DNA from: Mesostigma viride
Lineage: Eukaryota; Streptophyta; Mesostigmatophyceae; Mesostigmatales; Mesostigmataceae
DNA: 64,000 bases
Assembly: GCA_009746045.1 (NCBI GenBank)
Contig: RPFO01000667.1
Location: 5,310,719 to 5,374,718 of the forward strand
Direction: 5' to 3'
Positions 12,189 through 23,638 of the stretch are shown here, in pieces. How positions within the stretch are numbered: the stretch's first letter is position 1; each line of letters starts with the position of its first letter. The notes beneath the pieces are model-generated. The model was given only the letters and a program-made list of their open reading frames with translations, ran no database searches and was not told where the DNA came from. A program made the translations under genes and the position numbers.

Positions 12189-12648
12189 TTGTTGGCGCCG
12201 CTGTCGTCGCATGCATTCAGTACTGCCTAGGTGTCTTGCATCGCTGACTTTTGTGCCTGTTTGCATCTCTGGGTTATTAACATAGCTGTATTGCTTGCAT
12301 TGGTGGCTGTCTGTGATTGTTTGCCTTAGTTGGTGCATGTGGTGATGGAGCATGGGCCTCTGTTGAGAGGTCACATAGCACTGACAGTGCTGTACACAAT
12401 GTGCGGCAATTTTTGCCAGGTCGCCACCTTTCATCGTCTGAGTGGGCCCCACCCGCAATCAGCCTCAACTAGATATCTAGGTACTGGGAGATTGGGGATG
12501 TGATATCGTCTTCGTGGTAAGTGCTCGCTGTGCTTGCTGCATATGTGCTGGCTAGTGTTGGCATGTTGCTGGCTTGCTGGCTTGCTGGCTTTCTTGCATG
12601 CATCATGTGCATCTCTTGCGTTGCTGATGTGAACAGAGGGGTTTGGGC
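12189..12648. other. Non-coding stretch
   Basis: No gene or clear repeat is visible apart from short GCTGGCTT repeats near 12560-12595. Confidence 0.4.
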
Positions 12649-12665
12649 TACAGGGGCAGCTCACG

Positions 12666-12905
12666 TAGGTGGGACGCGAGTGGAACACTTTTCACCTAGG
12701 AGAGACACCAGGTTCAGGTACGTGGAACAGCCATGTTTCAGGTATTCATGTAAGTGGGACAGGGTAGCTTTCAAAATTCAGTGTGGTGGGACAGTTACAT
12801 GTTCAAAATTCAGGTCGGTGGGACAGGCAAATTTTCAATTACATGTAGGTGGGACACATGTTCATACACATACAAAACACAGGTTGGTGGGACATGTCCC
12901 ACCGA
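12666..12905 (+). repeat. Subterminal GGTGGGACA motif cluster, left end of pogo-like element
   Basis: About six copies or near-copies of GGTGGGACA in one orientation at roughly 30-80 bp spacing, the last forming GGTGGGACATGTCCCACC. The text between motifs is not repeated. Confidence 0.65.
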
Positions 12906-13316
12906 GTTGTGTGGCATGGATGTGTAACACCTATAATGCGCTAGTTTCAGCTATACTGTCTGCACTCGTTTCAGTGCTATATAAACTGTGTCGGAAAGGT
13001 CACGGCAAGCCCTACCTAGCCTATTCAAGGTGTGCCAGAAATACGGCAGGCGGGTGCGATTATTAATGACGCAACCGGCAACCCTAATACCTCCGTTTAC
13101 AACATGATGGCCAGATATTAAAAACATGAAGGGCAGTTGGGCCCACAGGGAAAAGTCTACATCGCAACAAGGCACCATGCGACTCCGTAGTCAGCGATCA
13201 CAAACGTTTGCTTCACCCTTTCCGTGCGCTTCTGCTCATGCTGTTTAGGGTACCTGCACATAAGAAACGTGCCAAGACACACAACCACACACCATAATAA
13301 TGCATTACAAATGCGA

Positions 13317-13585
13317 AGTACAATGTTGTTGTTGTTGTTGGTGGTTGTTGTTGTTGTGGTGGTGGTGGCGGCGGCGGCGGCGGTACATGGTGGTGGTGGG
13401 GGGTGGGGGTTGGGGTGGGGGTGGGGGTGTGGGGGTGTGGGGGGTGGGGGGTGCGTCCCTGTGTTGTGGTGCGTGTGCGTGTGACAGTGCATATGTACGC
13501 GTGATGTGTGATGGGTGATGTGTGATGTGCGATGTGTGATGGGTGATGTGTGATCGATGTGTGATGTGTGATGTGTGTGTGCTCA
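13317..13585 (+). repeat. Compound GTT/GTG/GCG microsatellite, G-rich tract and TGTGATG repeats
   Basis: GTT units grade into GTG, GCG and then GGGGGT runs (13390-13455) able to form G-quadruplexes. At 13500-13585 TGTGATG-like units follow. Confidence 0.8.
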
Positions 13586-13786
13586 TACGCCTACTAATAT
13601 GTTGGCCCATTTGATCATGCCGACGTGACCTGTCGCATGTGTGCGGTAGACATATGTACTGCATGCTACCTAGTCACACATGGCATGGGTTTGCAGAGTT
13701 ACATACAGAGTGTACATTCTTGTCACATAAATGGTCCAGTATATCTTGGAGCCAAATGCATGCAACCCATGCAACGATACTTACTT

Positions 13787-14190
13787 GACCACCATGCGCC
13801 AGTGGTTGTCATACTTCTTTGCATACGGGTCCTGTGGGTCAGGGTTTCCGTAGTACGTCAGGCCGTCACCATACAAGGTGAAAACCTGGTATTTGGCCCA
13901 GTCCGCCGTTGTCAGCACCTCGGCATGCTTTGCCACAGTGCGCTGTGGCGGAAGCTCGAGAGGAGGGAGAGAAGGCTTGGACTTTTTCTTGGCTGGGCGG
14001 GTGGCCTGATCCGTTGGTGGTGGTGCTCCCGCGGCTGGGTTGCCGACCCCTGCTGCCCCCACCTGGTCGGCTGCCCCCCCCTTCCCACCACGTCAGCTGC
14101 CTCACATCCGGCCTTGTCCCAGGTTGCCTTCACTGCTCCAGCCTTCTTGCATCATGAGCAATATCTTTCAAATAAAGGGGGGGCAGCTGG
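13787..14190 (-). pseudogene. Coding remnant or exon of the pogo-like element, function unknown
   Basis: The minus frame reads a Pro/Ala/Lys-rich linker and then DWAKYQVFTLYGDGLTYYG and a DPQDPYAKKYDNHW segment. It ends at a good splice donor (GTAAGT) near 13786. Upstream, another frame (TWDKAGCEAADVVG) stops at a run of eight G (14078-14085), suggesting a frameshift there. I do not recognise a family. It follows the HTH exon in the same direction, so it may be the next exon of the same transposase gene. Confidence 0.4.
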
Positions 14191-14451
14191 GATATCGCCA
14201 AGAAATGAGCAAGACTGCTAGTTTCCAACCCTTACATAATTCATGATCACCCGTTGCTGGGTGGTTACGCTGCATCATTTGGCTGCATGCAACGAAGAAG
14301 ACCATTACATACTTTCGGCTCTTCCACGTCAAATTCTCACGGGGCCGGGCTGCATGCATACTCATGAAACAATCGAAACTCAGCAAACTAGTGCGACATG
14401 TACAAAATGCAGCAGGAAAAATACCGACAATTATGATGGAAATAAACTTAC

Positions 14452-14754
14452 GCGCACAAGCGCGCGGTTGACCATGTACCCCTTGCTCCGATACTCGCGA
14501 ATCTCAGTGGCCACCTCTTTCTCCACCAAGGGAAACTTGGCCGTAGTCGGGTTTCTGACACGACTTGGGCACTTCTTCCCCGCTAGCTTGGGGTTGTCTG
14601 CTGCAGCCTTGATGGCCGCCTCCTCTGTGAGCATGCGGTTGAAGGTTGAAATCGGGATGGGGGGGTCGCTAGTTTTGCAGAATTGGCGCTGCGACAATCC
14701 GCTCTCGTGAAAGGCGTCCAGAATCTTCCGCTTGGTGCGCATATCCCTGAACAT
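14452..14754 (-). pseudogene. Helix-turn-helix segment of a pogo/CENP-B-like transposase
   Basis: The minus frame starts RTKRKILDAFHESGLSQRQF and continues to STFNRML, a psq-type HTH, then PLVEKEVATEIREYRSKGYM, which resembles the second CENP-B HTH. It stops at a consensus donor CGC|GTAAGT at 14451, phase 0. Further 5' coding-like text lies up to a Met at about 15003 but is broken by frame changes. In this family the HTH pair binds the inverted ends of the element. The catalytic domain was not found. Confidence 0.55.
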
Positions 14755-15339
14755 GTAATTTCATCTCGCGGCGCACGGCTTACTTTTTCGCCCTTGTCAG
14801 CTGGTTTGTCGGAGTTAACCAGCCCCGCTTCTGATGCCGTGGTTAGCCCTGCCTGTCGTAGTTGCTTTTCCCTCGTCCTCGGTGACATGCGGCACAAGAA
14901 AGCTTGCAGGTCCAGACCTGCGGGGGCCGGGCATCACGCGAGCCGCCGACAGCTGGCCCTGCGGATGATGGACTGCACTCCGGCTCGCCTGACCCGCTCG
15001 CCATAGCGGCTCACCGTATATAGTTAGAGACCTCAGACCACGGATGCAGTCACGTGTTCAATAATTAGTTAATTGATCATTAACTGATGCAGCTGACTAG
15101 CACTCTCTAACAAAAGTCACGTGCCAACGTACTGTACGTAGCCAGCGTGTGCCTCTCTCACCTCCTTACAGTATCAACTATATGAAAAACCATCGGGCAT
15201 CCTGTGGCCGTACGCCGTAACTTTCCGTACATTTCAGTGGATAACTAGTTAATTACGCCGGCAGAAGGGGAATTCATAAGGTGGGGCGCCTACAGTGCCA
15301 CGTGTACTGATGTACGGTTATTGTGGATGCGACAGCCCA

Positions 15340-15800
15340 CCGACCAACACAGCAAGGTGGGCCACCTGTTCCACGTACTCAGATTTTGGAAGAGCCAGTC
15401 CCACCAACGCAGCAACTCAACGCAGCAAGGTGGGGCACCTGTTCCACGTACTCAGATTTTGGATGGGACTGTTCCACCTACGCAGCAAGGTGGGGCACCT
15501 GTTCCTCGTACTCAGATTTTGGATGGGACTGTTCCACATACGCAGCAAGGTGGGCCACATGTTCCACGTACTCGGATTTTGGATGGGACTGTCCCACCTA
15601 CGCGGCAAGGTGGGGCACCTGTTCCACGTACTCAGATTGTGGTTGAGACCGTCCCACAGGCGCATACAGCCCACTTCCACGGCTACGTGGTACGCGAACC
15701 GTCCCACTTTCACGGCTAAGTGGTACGCGAACCGTCCCACTTTCACGGCTACGTAGTACGCAAACGTCCCACTTCCACGTGGTGTGGGAACAGCCCAAGT
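15340..15800 (+). repeat. Minisatellites with about 60-bp and 36-bp units inside the pogo-like element
   Basis: A unit containing AGGTGGGGCACCTGTTCC and CTCAGATTTTGGATGGGAC repeats about five times (15350-15650). Then a unit with GTCCCACTTTCACGGCTACG repeats about three times (15645-15775). GTCCCAC recalls the subterminal motif of the element. Confidence 0.8.
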
Positions 15801-15983
15801 ACCCGTGAGGCGGTGTACTGTACTGTGTACATATACACACAAGTGGTCACATATCACTACCAAGACCTATATTTCACTACACCGCACATACGTATTGTAT
15901 ATAATTCGACGTGGCTTTATTATCAGGTATCGTTAACTGCATAAATACTTGCACTACGTGAGCAGCTAGCGGTACAATATAGC

Positions 15984-16526
15984 TTGTTTTTCTTCTTGAA
16001 ACAATGGATTAAAGCGCTTCATCATGGTTCAGAGGCAGATTCGGAGGCTGCTTATGAGGCAGCTTCCGGGGCCTCTACACCGGTGAAGGTCCAGCCCAGC
16101 GTTGATGTTGATGATGAGTTGAACTCCACCCCAGACCTAGCGTCCTCTACAAATGATGAGGACATAAGTACCAAGGCATCGCCTTCAGGTCTTACAGTGA
16201 TCCAGGAAGAACAACCAGCTTCTGCATCCTTGGCTTCTGAGACTCACAACCGGCAAGGGAATGAAGCGGAGGCCGTTTTGGCAAGAGCAGATTCCGGGGG
16301 GTCTTCAGATTCCGGGGATTCGGAGAAGTTTTGGAAGCTGGTGCGCACCCAGAAAGGCATTCTCTTACCGACCAAGAAGCCGGGGCAGTTTCTACACGTC
16401 GCAGCTGGTTCAAGCTCTGAGCCCAGCGATTCAAGTTCTGAGGATAATGAAGGGAATTCCAGTGACGAAGAGTGGTCCGTGGACGTCAGCTCTGGTCAAC
16501 CCGATGTCGGTTCTTTGCAAATATGA
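15984..16526 (+). CDS. Hypothetical acidic, Ser/Glu-rich protein or terminal exon
   Basis: The frame is open for 180 codons and ends TGA at 16524-16526. The residues are strongly acidic with Ser/Asp/Glu runs (SSDSGDSEKF, SDSSSEDNEGNSSDEEW) and one less simple patch, FWKLVRTQKGILLPTKKPGQ. No domain is recognised and no membrane segment is visible. The first Met follows a T-rich stretch, so this might instead be a last exon with a splice acceptor near 16030. It lies inside the pogo-like element on the opposite strand to the HTH, so it may belong to the transposon. Confidence 0.35.
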   Translation: MFFFLKQWIKALHHGSEADSEAAYEAASGASTPVKVQPSVDVDDELNSTPDLASSTNDEDISTKASPSGLTVIQEEQPASASLASETHNRQGNEAEAVLARADSGGSSDSGDSEKFWKLVRTQKGILLPTKKPGQFLHVAAGSSSEPSDSSSEDNEGNSSDEEWSVDVSSGQPDVGSLQI

Positions 16527-17367
16527 CTGAACACAGGTGCGTGATTCAGAATCCTTCCAATCACGAATCCCGTTGCTGGGTTCCCCATGATGGCCATTGT
16601 GCTGATGCTTAAAGGGTTTTCGCATGAGTAAATGTGAGGCCATGTGCATTATAACCGCGTTGTTCAGTTTGGGGTAATTCCAAGTGTGGGCACAAAGTTT
16701 GCGCATTCATTCATTGTGTTCATGTAGTTCTGTTTTGTGCAACCATGCACTACATGCAGGCTGCAGGCTAGGCGTATTGTGTTGATGGACAGTTTTTTGC
16801 AAGCACGATCGAATGCGAGGCCTTGTGAATTTTAATACCTGCGTGGACGTCATAGGCAATCATGCATACATGGGCGTGTGCATAATAAAAATGCTGTCAA
16901 TTTTCACAACCATACACGTGCAGGCACACACATGGCCGTGTGGATGATGTGAAATTTTTTGCCACCATGTATATGCATGGCCATGAGGTGCGGCATGGTT
17001 ATTCATGATTCCTTACTTGAAAATCTGGCACCCTTTTTACACCATTACAACAACCATGGATGCATTCTCTTGCCCACATCTTGCTAGCACGGTAATTGTT
17101 TGAGTCAATCTTTTATGATCCTAATCCAAAGCTTCCGAGTTATGACGTGGTTGTACATGTGCATCACTTGGATTATGGCGATTGCAGACCCAGTCATCAA
17201 GTTTCGCACGTACGAGCGCTTGGCTGACCTGGAGCCTGTTGTCTTGTACATGATTGCCCGAATTCTCCCGATTTCTGGCCTGCGCAGGTTGTCTCCTTGA
17301 TGATGGCGGTGGCGACTGCACCACGATGTCATTTCTTATCGTGGTGTTGTTATGTTGTTGTTATATG

Positions 17368-17515
17368 GTGGGGGTGGGGGTGGGGGTGGGGTGGGGGTGG
17401 GGGTGGGGGTGGGGTGGGGGTGGGGGTGGGGGTGGGAAGTGGGGTGAAGTGGGGTGAAGTGGGGTGAAGTGGGGTGAAGTGGGGTGAAGTGGGGTGGGGG
17501 TGGGGGGTTCTAACC
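17368..17515 (+). repeat. G-rich tandem repeats (GGGGGTG)n and (AAGTGGGGTG)n
   Basis: G-runs of four to five bases recur every 6-10 bp, a strong G-quadruplex candidate. Inverted TTGTTATATG-like flanks lie at both sides. Confidence 0.85.
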
Positions 17516-17754
17516 CCACCCCCATGCATCATATAACAATAACAATGTTGTCATACAAATCTGCAAGAACTACCATATTTGCACTTGATTGATTTAATTT
17601 CCAGCGTATTATCGGTTGCACACAGATCAAGTGTCCCTACGCCATGAGCAAACGTGCAGAATAGGTAGCATGCCCCATAGGAGTAATAGGGACATGTATG
17701 TATAACATATGTAGGAGTATGACACATAGAGCCCATATGTGCGTAGCCACTACA

Positions 17755-17980
17755 TTCAGGAAGGTGGGACACATAGAAACATACAGTTAGGTGGGACACA
17801 GCTTCAAGTTCGGGTAGGTGAGACAGACCTGTATCACAAATGCCGGTAGGTGGGACACCATGTTTTTCCAAATTCAACAAGGTGGGACATAATTTCAGTT
17901 AGGTGGGACACCTGAACATGTCCCGCTTTGCTGAATTTGTCCCACCTACCGGAGTTGGAACACTGTCCCACCTACGTGAG
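17755..17980 (-). repeat. Subterminal GGTGGGACA motif cluster, right end of pogo-like element
   Basis: Six copies of GGTGGGACA point to the right and two complementary copies lie next to the right inverted repeat, at about 25-40 bp spacing. Confidence 0.65.
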
Positions 17981-18768
17981 CTGCCCCTGTACATGCGGTT
18001 TGCAAGTGCTGCTATCTGCTTCCGTTGCTGCTATCTGCTACCTTGGCCAGAGCTAAGCTGATGGTGTTCGCCGCCAACAACTGGCTAAGGGCGAGCAGAG
18101 CATTTTCAATGCCACATGAGCTGCCTACCTCAATCATGAACTTGCTGGATGCATTGGGGTGTTACCCATGTGGTTCACTCTTGTTGGAATAATACCGTGT
18201 ATCTGTTGCTTTCTCGCGCTCTACCTGTGTGTACAACTTCCATCACAAACCCAAATGACAGGCTTTTTTGTCTTATTCTTGTACTTGATGTTGCAAGTAT
18301 ATAGCAATACTGTGACATACCATCTGGGTATGTCATGGAGAAGGCCTGCCTGACTGCCTTATTATTGTACCCACCCCGGTGCAGGAAGGGATTTCACTAC
18401 ATGCATGCATTGTAGATGCCCTTGCGAAGTGAGTCCATTGAACCCATATAATAGCTTCTCATATATATTCTGATCAGCTTCTCATATATATGCTTGCACG
18501 TGGTGCATGTAATGGAATGCGTGGGGCATGATTCTTGAAAATGCCAGCACGTGCCCTAGGTAATTCAAATCGTTTTGTCGGACCACCGTGGCTCCACATC
18601 TGCTCCTTCCATCCACATGCATCACTTGCAGTGTGATGTCTCACCATTATTCAATAACATGTGGTCTCTCACCATTAATAACTCGTTCATTCATTTAATT
18701 ACAGTGATCAAGCGGTCGACCCGATGGGGAGCTCCGCGGAGCACCCGTGTTAGTTAAATAGGCAAACT

Positions 18769-19160
18769 CGTACTCCCGTTGGGGAGTCATGCACGTCCGA
18801 GTATTAACCCCGATGGATGGATGGATGGATGGATGGATGGATGGATGGATGGATGGATGGATGGATGGATGGATGGATGGATGGATGGATGGATGGATGG
18901 ATGGATGGATGGATGGATGGATGGATGGATGGATGGATGGATGGATGGATGGATGGATGGATGGATGGATGGATGGATGGATGGATGGATGGATGGATGG
19001 ATGGATGGATGGATGGATGGATGGATGGATGGATGGATGGATGGATGGATGGATGGATGGATGGATGGATGGATGGATGGATGGATGGATTAATTAATTA
19101 ATTAATTAATTAGACTCGTGCTCCCGTTGGGGAGTCACGGAGCATTAACCCCGATGGATG
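18769..19160 (-). mobile_element. LINE-B 3' tails with (GGAT)n array
   Basis: A LINE-B terminal hairpin (complement, 18769-18789) is followed by ATTAACCCCGATGG and about 70 GGAT units (18811-19091). The array ends in a (TTAA)n tail and a second hairpin copy at 19118-19138. A second LINE-B tail thus seems to have inserted in the GGAT array of the first. The array lies where the LINE-B 3' UTR carries a few CCAT units in other copies. Confidence 0.7.
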
Positions 19161-19292
19161 GATGGATGGGTGCAAACATTCCTACCGGTCTAATCTATCT
19201 ACATTGGCTACATACTACATCTATCTAACAACATTCTAACTACAACATCTATCTAGGCAGCCGCACGCTGCCCTAGGGGGAGCTATCTAGCG
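19160..19292 (-). mobile_element. LINE-B 3' UTR fragment
   Basis: The text CCTACCGGTCTAATCTATCT and following CATCTATCTAA repeats matches 29340-29530, where it follows the end of a LINE reading frame on the minus strand. Confidence 0.55.
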
Positions 19293-19513
19293 ATGGATGG
19301 ATGGATGGATGGATGGATGGATGGATGGATGGATGGATGGATGGATGGATGGATGGATGGATGGATGGATGGGTGGCCGGTGGGTGGGTGGGTGGGTGGG
19401 TGGGTGGGTGGGTGGGTGGGTGGGTGGGTGGGTGGGTGGGTGGGTGGGTGGGTGGGTGGGTGGGTGGGTGGGTGGGTGGGTGGGTGGGTGGGTGGGTGGG
19501 TGGGTGGGTGGGG
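19292..19513 (+). repeat. (GGAT)n passing into (GGGT)n
   Basis: About 20 GGAT units change at 19372-19380 to about 33 GGGT units, through one GGCC interruption. Confidence 0.95.
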
Positions 19514-20488
19514 GCACACAATCCTACCGGTCTTTTCTATCTAGATGGAGCCAGACCCTAGTGGTCTCTCCTGGCATTCTTCCCCTAGGTGCAAAGACGC
19601 TTCTTCCCCACAGTGGGCCAGGGGGGGGCAAGGCGGCAAGCAAGCAAGCACACACTGACGTACATGCCACAGAGTACCATGATAACCTCATTAATATAAG
19701 AACACAAACGTTAAATATATAATCAAAAAACTAAAAGCTAAATTAAAGCCTGAATGCATGCCTAACTGTGCGTGCAGGAGCAAACTAGCCCCCATGCAAA
19801 TAGAGTGTGTCAGGACTCGGGAAGCTGTACGCCGTTTTGTCACAACTGATTGGATATTTAAATTTTAAACTGCACTGTCCCATGCACCACCATGATCTGG
19901 AGGGTTGAGGCTAGCTCCATGTTCGATTCCTAATGAAAGCACCTTTCAATTATATACTTTTTTAGTTCATTACAACCGGCCAAGGATAACCATGGACATC
20001 GTATACACTCCGTGTGGCCCAGCCACATTTTCACGCTTGCTCTCTCTACCCTACCAAGTAGAATCCCTAGCCCTAGCCCCTACCCCTCCCTCACATGTAT
20101 TGGATTGATACAACTATTGATATGGATGCATGCGATTAGTCATGACAGAAGAAATCACATCAACACTTGCTGCCAGCCCTAAGTGGTTGGAGCGATATCT
20201 GCGCTAGCCCATCGTGTGCATAGCAGGTTTACCTGTGGATACAAAACATTACAGTTATCGCTGCCATGGTCATGTGCATCTTGCAAATGCGCTGCATGAC
20301 CACTTGCTGAAGACTGCATTAATTTGCATGTCCAGCGAGCAGGCACTGCCTGCGCTGCGTGCCGCTTTCTGTTACAAAGAACACGCGTCCGGCATGCATT
20401 TGCGTCCTGCGTGCGCATTGCCAAATGAACTAGTTGCCTGCCCTTGAGCATCGTAAACTGGCACTCATAACATTCCCCTGGCAACGGC
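19514..20488. other. Non-coding stretch
   Basis: No gene recognised. Short CAAG and CCCTAG repeats occur. Confidence 0.4.
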
Positions 20489-20776
20489 GATGACAGCCAT
20501 GACAGCCATGACTGTCATGGCAGCCATGACAGCCATGACAGCCATGACAGCCATGACAGCCATGACAGCCATGACAGCCATGACAGCCATGACAGCCATG
20601 ACAGCCATGACAGCCATGACAGCCATGACAGCCATGACAGCCATGACAGCCATGACAGCCATGACAGCCATGACAGTCATGACAGCCATGACAGCCATGA
20701 CAGCCATGACAGCCATGACAGCCATGACAGCCATGACAGCCATGACAGCCATGACACCCATGACAGCCATGACAGC
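20489..20776 (-). repeat. 9-bp minisatellite (GACAGCCAT)n
   Basis: About 32 units, the complement of the ATGGCTGTC arrays at 11.3 and 12.0 kb. Confidence 0.95.
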
Positions 20777-21786
20777 GATTTGGCATGACAACCCATGGTG
20801 TTAGGAGACACTCGTCCTGCGGTGCAACTAACAGCTGCGTAGGGTGGGAAGCCATGACAATATGGGATATGGCAGCTTGTTACATTGATTGGTTGCTCTG
20901 GTGTAGTGGCACAAGCGCGGTATTGTGTGTGGATAGCACTGTGTGTGTGCGTATGGACATGTTTGTACGTAAATATGCAAATGTGTACGTGTGGGCATGA
21001 ACAAGCAATACAAGCCAGCCAGCAAGCCGGCCAGCCAGCAAACCCAAAGTAACGAAGCAAGCCTGGAAGCAAGGAAAGACAGGATGCAATATGCAAGAAG
21101 TTCGCTTACCTAAGGACCGATGCTAGGTATTACCAGCTGGCTGCTGCTATAATACTTTGCTATGATATAGTTTGCTATAGTTTGCTACAATAGTTTCTTT
21201 TTGAAGCATGAATCCTGCCTTCCTCCGGTGGCAACATGCAGCATCCCAACACCACAACCCGATTCATATTAGCATAGAGAAACCAATGTGACAACACCAG
21301 TCGCCTACTTATTCTCCCAACCTTGATCTCAATAGGACTTCCGGTCTCTTAGAAGAAATTCTAGCACCCTTATCCTAATCACCTACCATGGACACGTATC
21401 GAGCCTAGAACAATTGCATGCAGGCAACATGTAATGGTACCACTGCCAACCATAGCCTTCATGAGAAAAAAAAAAAAGGCTACACGACTAATCCTGTCGA
21501 GCAAGCACAGGAACCGTACTGACAATACTACTGCTATGGTGCCTAGGATGCTGGCAAGATCTTTCTTTACCTACACTGAATTCTAGAAGTTTTACCAATG
21601 CCATACCGCGATACCGTCTTTCTGACCACGTGCTTGACATCCACAACGACCACCGCCAACGCCAAGGCATCAGGCAGGGCCCTTGCAGTCAAACAAAATA
21701 AGGTGTAAGGAGAAGCGCAGCTGGCGATGGAAGCACATACGTTGGCCCAATCAGCAAGTATGAATAAGCCATGAAGGGTTTCTTAC
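20777..21786. other. Non-coding stretch
   Basis: No gene recognised. A12 run near 21468. Minus-strand text near 21500-21670 could hold a short exon but no frame joins cleanly to the exon at 21787-21915. Confidence 0.35.
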
Positions 21787-21915
21787 CTGGAGTTCCGAGA
21801 CTGACATGCCGGGCGGGATAAAAATGGAGAGGTTGTGCATTCCAACGCTTGACGCAAGCGGAAAATATGGCTGCCATCGGTAAAACTGTAGCATCATGGC
21901 ACCAAACGTGGCCAT
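21787..21915 (-). CDS. Possible first exon of an unknown gene, just inside the right arm
   Basis: Minus-strand ATG at 21915 opens 43 codons that read like real protein (FYRWQPYFPLASSVGMHNLS, then IFIPPGMSVSELQ). It ends exactly at a consensus donor CAG|GTAAGA. No next exon could be joined with confidence. Its place directly inside the long inverted arm and its inward direction suggest a gene carried by the 13-kb element. No family is recognised. Confidence 0.3.
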
Positions 21916-21968
21916 AGTCTAGCTGAATATATGGTGGGAATCAGACAAGTTTAAAATCATCATAATAA

Positions 21969-22694
21969 TAAGCAACCAGCACGCCTGCTTGACGGGCTCC
22001 CTCGATCGACAACGCACCATCGGGACCTGACCCAAAGAAAGCAAGCCTGCTTATATGCGCGCTCCTACATGCATCGAGAAACAATGCACAACGCAGAAGA
22101 ACCAAGACAGCTCGCAGGAAAGAAAAGAGCACCAGCAACCCCGCTCGCCAGATGCATGTACTTACTACTGTTGCAAGGTGACGACGAGCACAGTCGACGG
22201 TAACTCGCCTGGCAACATTTGCTCCGCCTGGCAACATAACAAGGCAATATCACTCTTCGAAGTGAAGCTCAATTGGCAAATGCAGCAATCCAAAGGAACA
22301 ATCGATAGTAATGCCGACCCTTGATTTACTGGATTGGACCAGTCGTCCACGACAAACACTGTCAAGCTCTGGAGAAAATCCATTATAAAATGCCTTATCT
22401 ATCGAATTGCAATTAATGATAACTTGCATGCTTAGCAACAAGATATTGAAACGTCAATCTACGTTTAGGTAAATGTCCATGCCGCCCTCGTCAATTTCCG
22501 GAATGTTTCTCCCGCCATGGCTGCGCTTACGGCGCCTAACTACAGTAATTTACGCGCCCGCAGGCCCAGCGGCCGACAGGCGAGCCTTGTATGCAGGCTA
22601 CGGACCTGCTACGGACCTGCTTGGAGTACCGCGCCACTAGGCTCGGGTGAGTCTGGATGCGCATCCAGACTCATGAGTCTGGAAAAATACCTCC
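21969..22694 (-). repeat. Right inverted arm of the 13-kb element
   Basis: Complement of the left arm at 9673-10441, nearly identical, ending in the same palindromic tip. Confidence 0.8.
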
Positions 22695-22704
22695 CGTATC
22701 CATG

Positions 22705-23600
22705 CGGCCCTTGGCCTGTTTAATTTCTCTATCTGGCCAGGGTCTGGCGCTGACAAGCGTAGGAACTTTTTAAAAGTGACTACACCGTGACTACCCATGT
22801 AGCTGGCTCTGACCGGCGCGGGAATGACTGACAAAATATTGCTTGGAAATTGGAATATCGGAGGTTGATCGGAGACGCGACTCGACGACGAGCCGGCGAG
22901 GAGAGTCTGCCTGGCTTTGACCGGCGTGGGAATCAGCTGACTGACAGACAGAATATTGCTTGGAATTTGAAATATCGGAGATCTACTGAACCAATAGAGA
23001 TTCCCCTCGACGACGAGCGGGCCTGTACAGAGCCGGCCTGTAGAGTCATCAAACCCGTTGTCGATCTACGAAATGCCATCTTTGAGGAGCTGACGTGCCA
23101 GTTCATCGTCTTGCGGAGATCTGTCGATTGCAGACAGCTGTTTTATACCGATTCATCGCTTGGATCTGGGCCACGATGTTGTTGGCCTTGTTGTTGTTGT
23201 TGTTGCCCACTGCGCAGCAGAGATTTGGAAAGGCCGAGGGCCAGGACACTGAACAGCATGCCATCACAAAAGCATGCTATCACAAACATGTTATTGGCCT
23301 TACGTGTCATCACTGTCATGGATCATGGATGCCAAATTTACTACATACTTGGCAAGGCGTGGGATTCAACTAACTAACTAACTTGGCAAGGCGCAGTCAA
23401 CAAATACTGACTTGGCAAGGCGAAGGTAACCTTACTAACTAACTTGGCAAGGCGCAGTCAACAAATACTCCCCAATCACCCACTGTAACCGCCGGCTTTA
23501 ACTGCCGGTGAACACTGCCGGCTTAACCAGTCAACTCTTAACCAGTCAAGCCGAGCACACGATCGCGAACGTTGCTAACTAGTTTTTGTCGGAAATGAAG
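22705..23600. other. Non-coding stretch with short tandem duplications
   Basis: A unit of about 100 bp (GACCGGCG.GGGAAT ... AATATTGCTTGGAA ... AATATCGGAG) is repeated twice at 22810-22985. TTG5 at 23190-23205 is followed by the same CCCAC..CGC flank as the long TTG tract. ACTTGGCAAGGCG repeats at 23350-23455. No gene is seen. Confidence 0.5.
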
Positions 23601-23638
23601 CACAAATTATTATGAAGCACAAATTATTATGGTCGGAA

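Larger units (their letters stand above)
12651..17989. mobile_element. Pogo/Tigger-like DNA transposon, 5.3 kb
   Basis: Both ends carry the same 25-bp inverted repeat beginning CAGGGGCAGCTCACGTAG and ending GGTGGGAC, flanked by TA on each side (12649-12650 and 17990-17991). TA duplications and CAGG-type ends are typical of pogo/Tigger elements. Inside, the minus strand encodes a helix-turn-helix segment of the psq/CENP-B kind. Each end has a cluster of GGTGGGACA motifs at 25-40 bp spacing, likely transposase-binding subterminal repeats. Minisatellites lie in the interior. No DDE catalytic domain was recognised. Confidence 0.65.
9673..22694. mobile_element. Probable 13-kb Mutator-like element with ~720-bp inverted arms, filled with nested insertions
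   Basis: The two arms (9673 to about 10441 and about 21969 to 22694) are near-identical in opposite orientation. The outer tips read GG-N4-TATTTTTC on both sides. Immediately outside lies the same 10-mer CGTATCCATG in direct orientation (9663-9672 and 22695-22704). Long inverted ends with a 9-10 bp target duplication fit Mutator-like elements. No MULE transposase was recognised; a possible exon lies just inside the right arm. The space between the arms is largely later insertions (LINE fragment, CACTA-like, pogo-like, LINE tails, minisatellites). Confidence 0.6.

Noticed and set aside
13157-13664. His/Pro/Thr-rich frames on the minus strand
   Set aside because: Shadows of a compound microsatellite.
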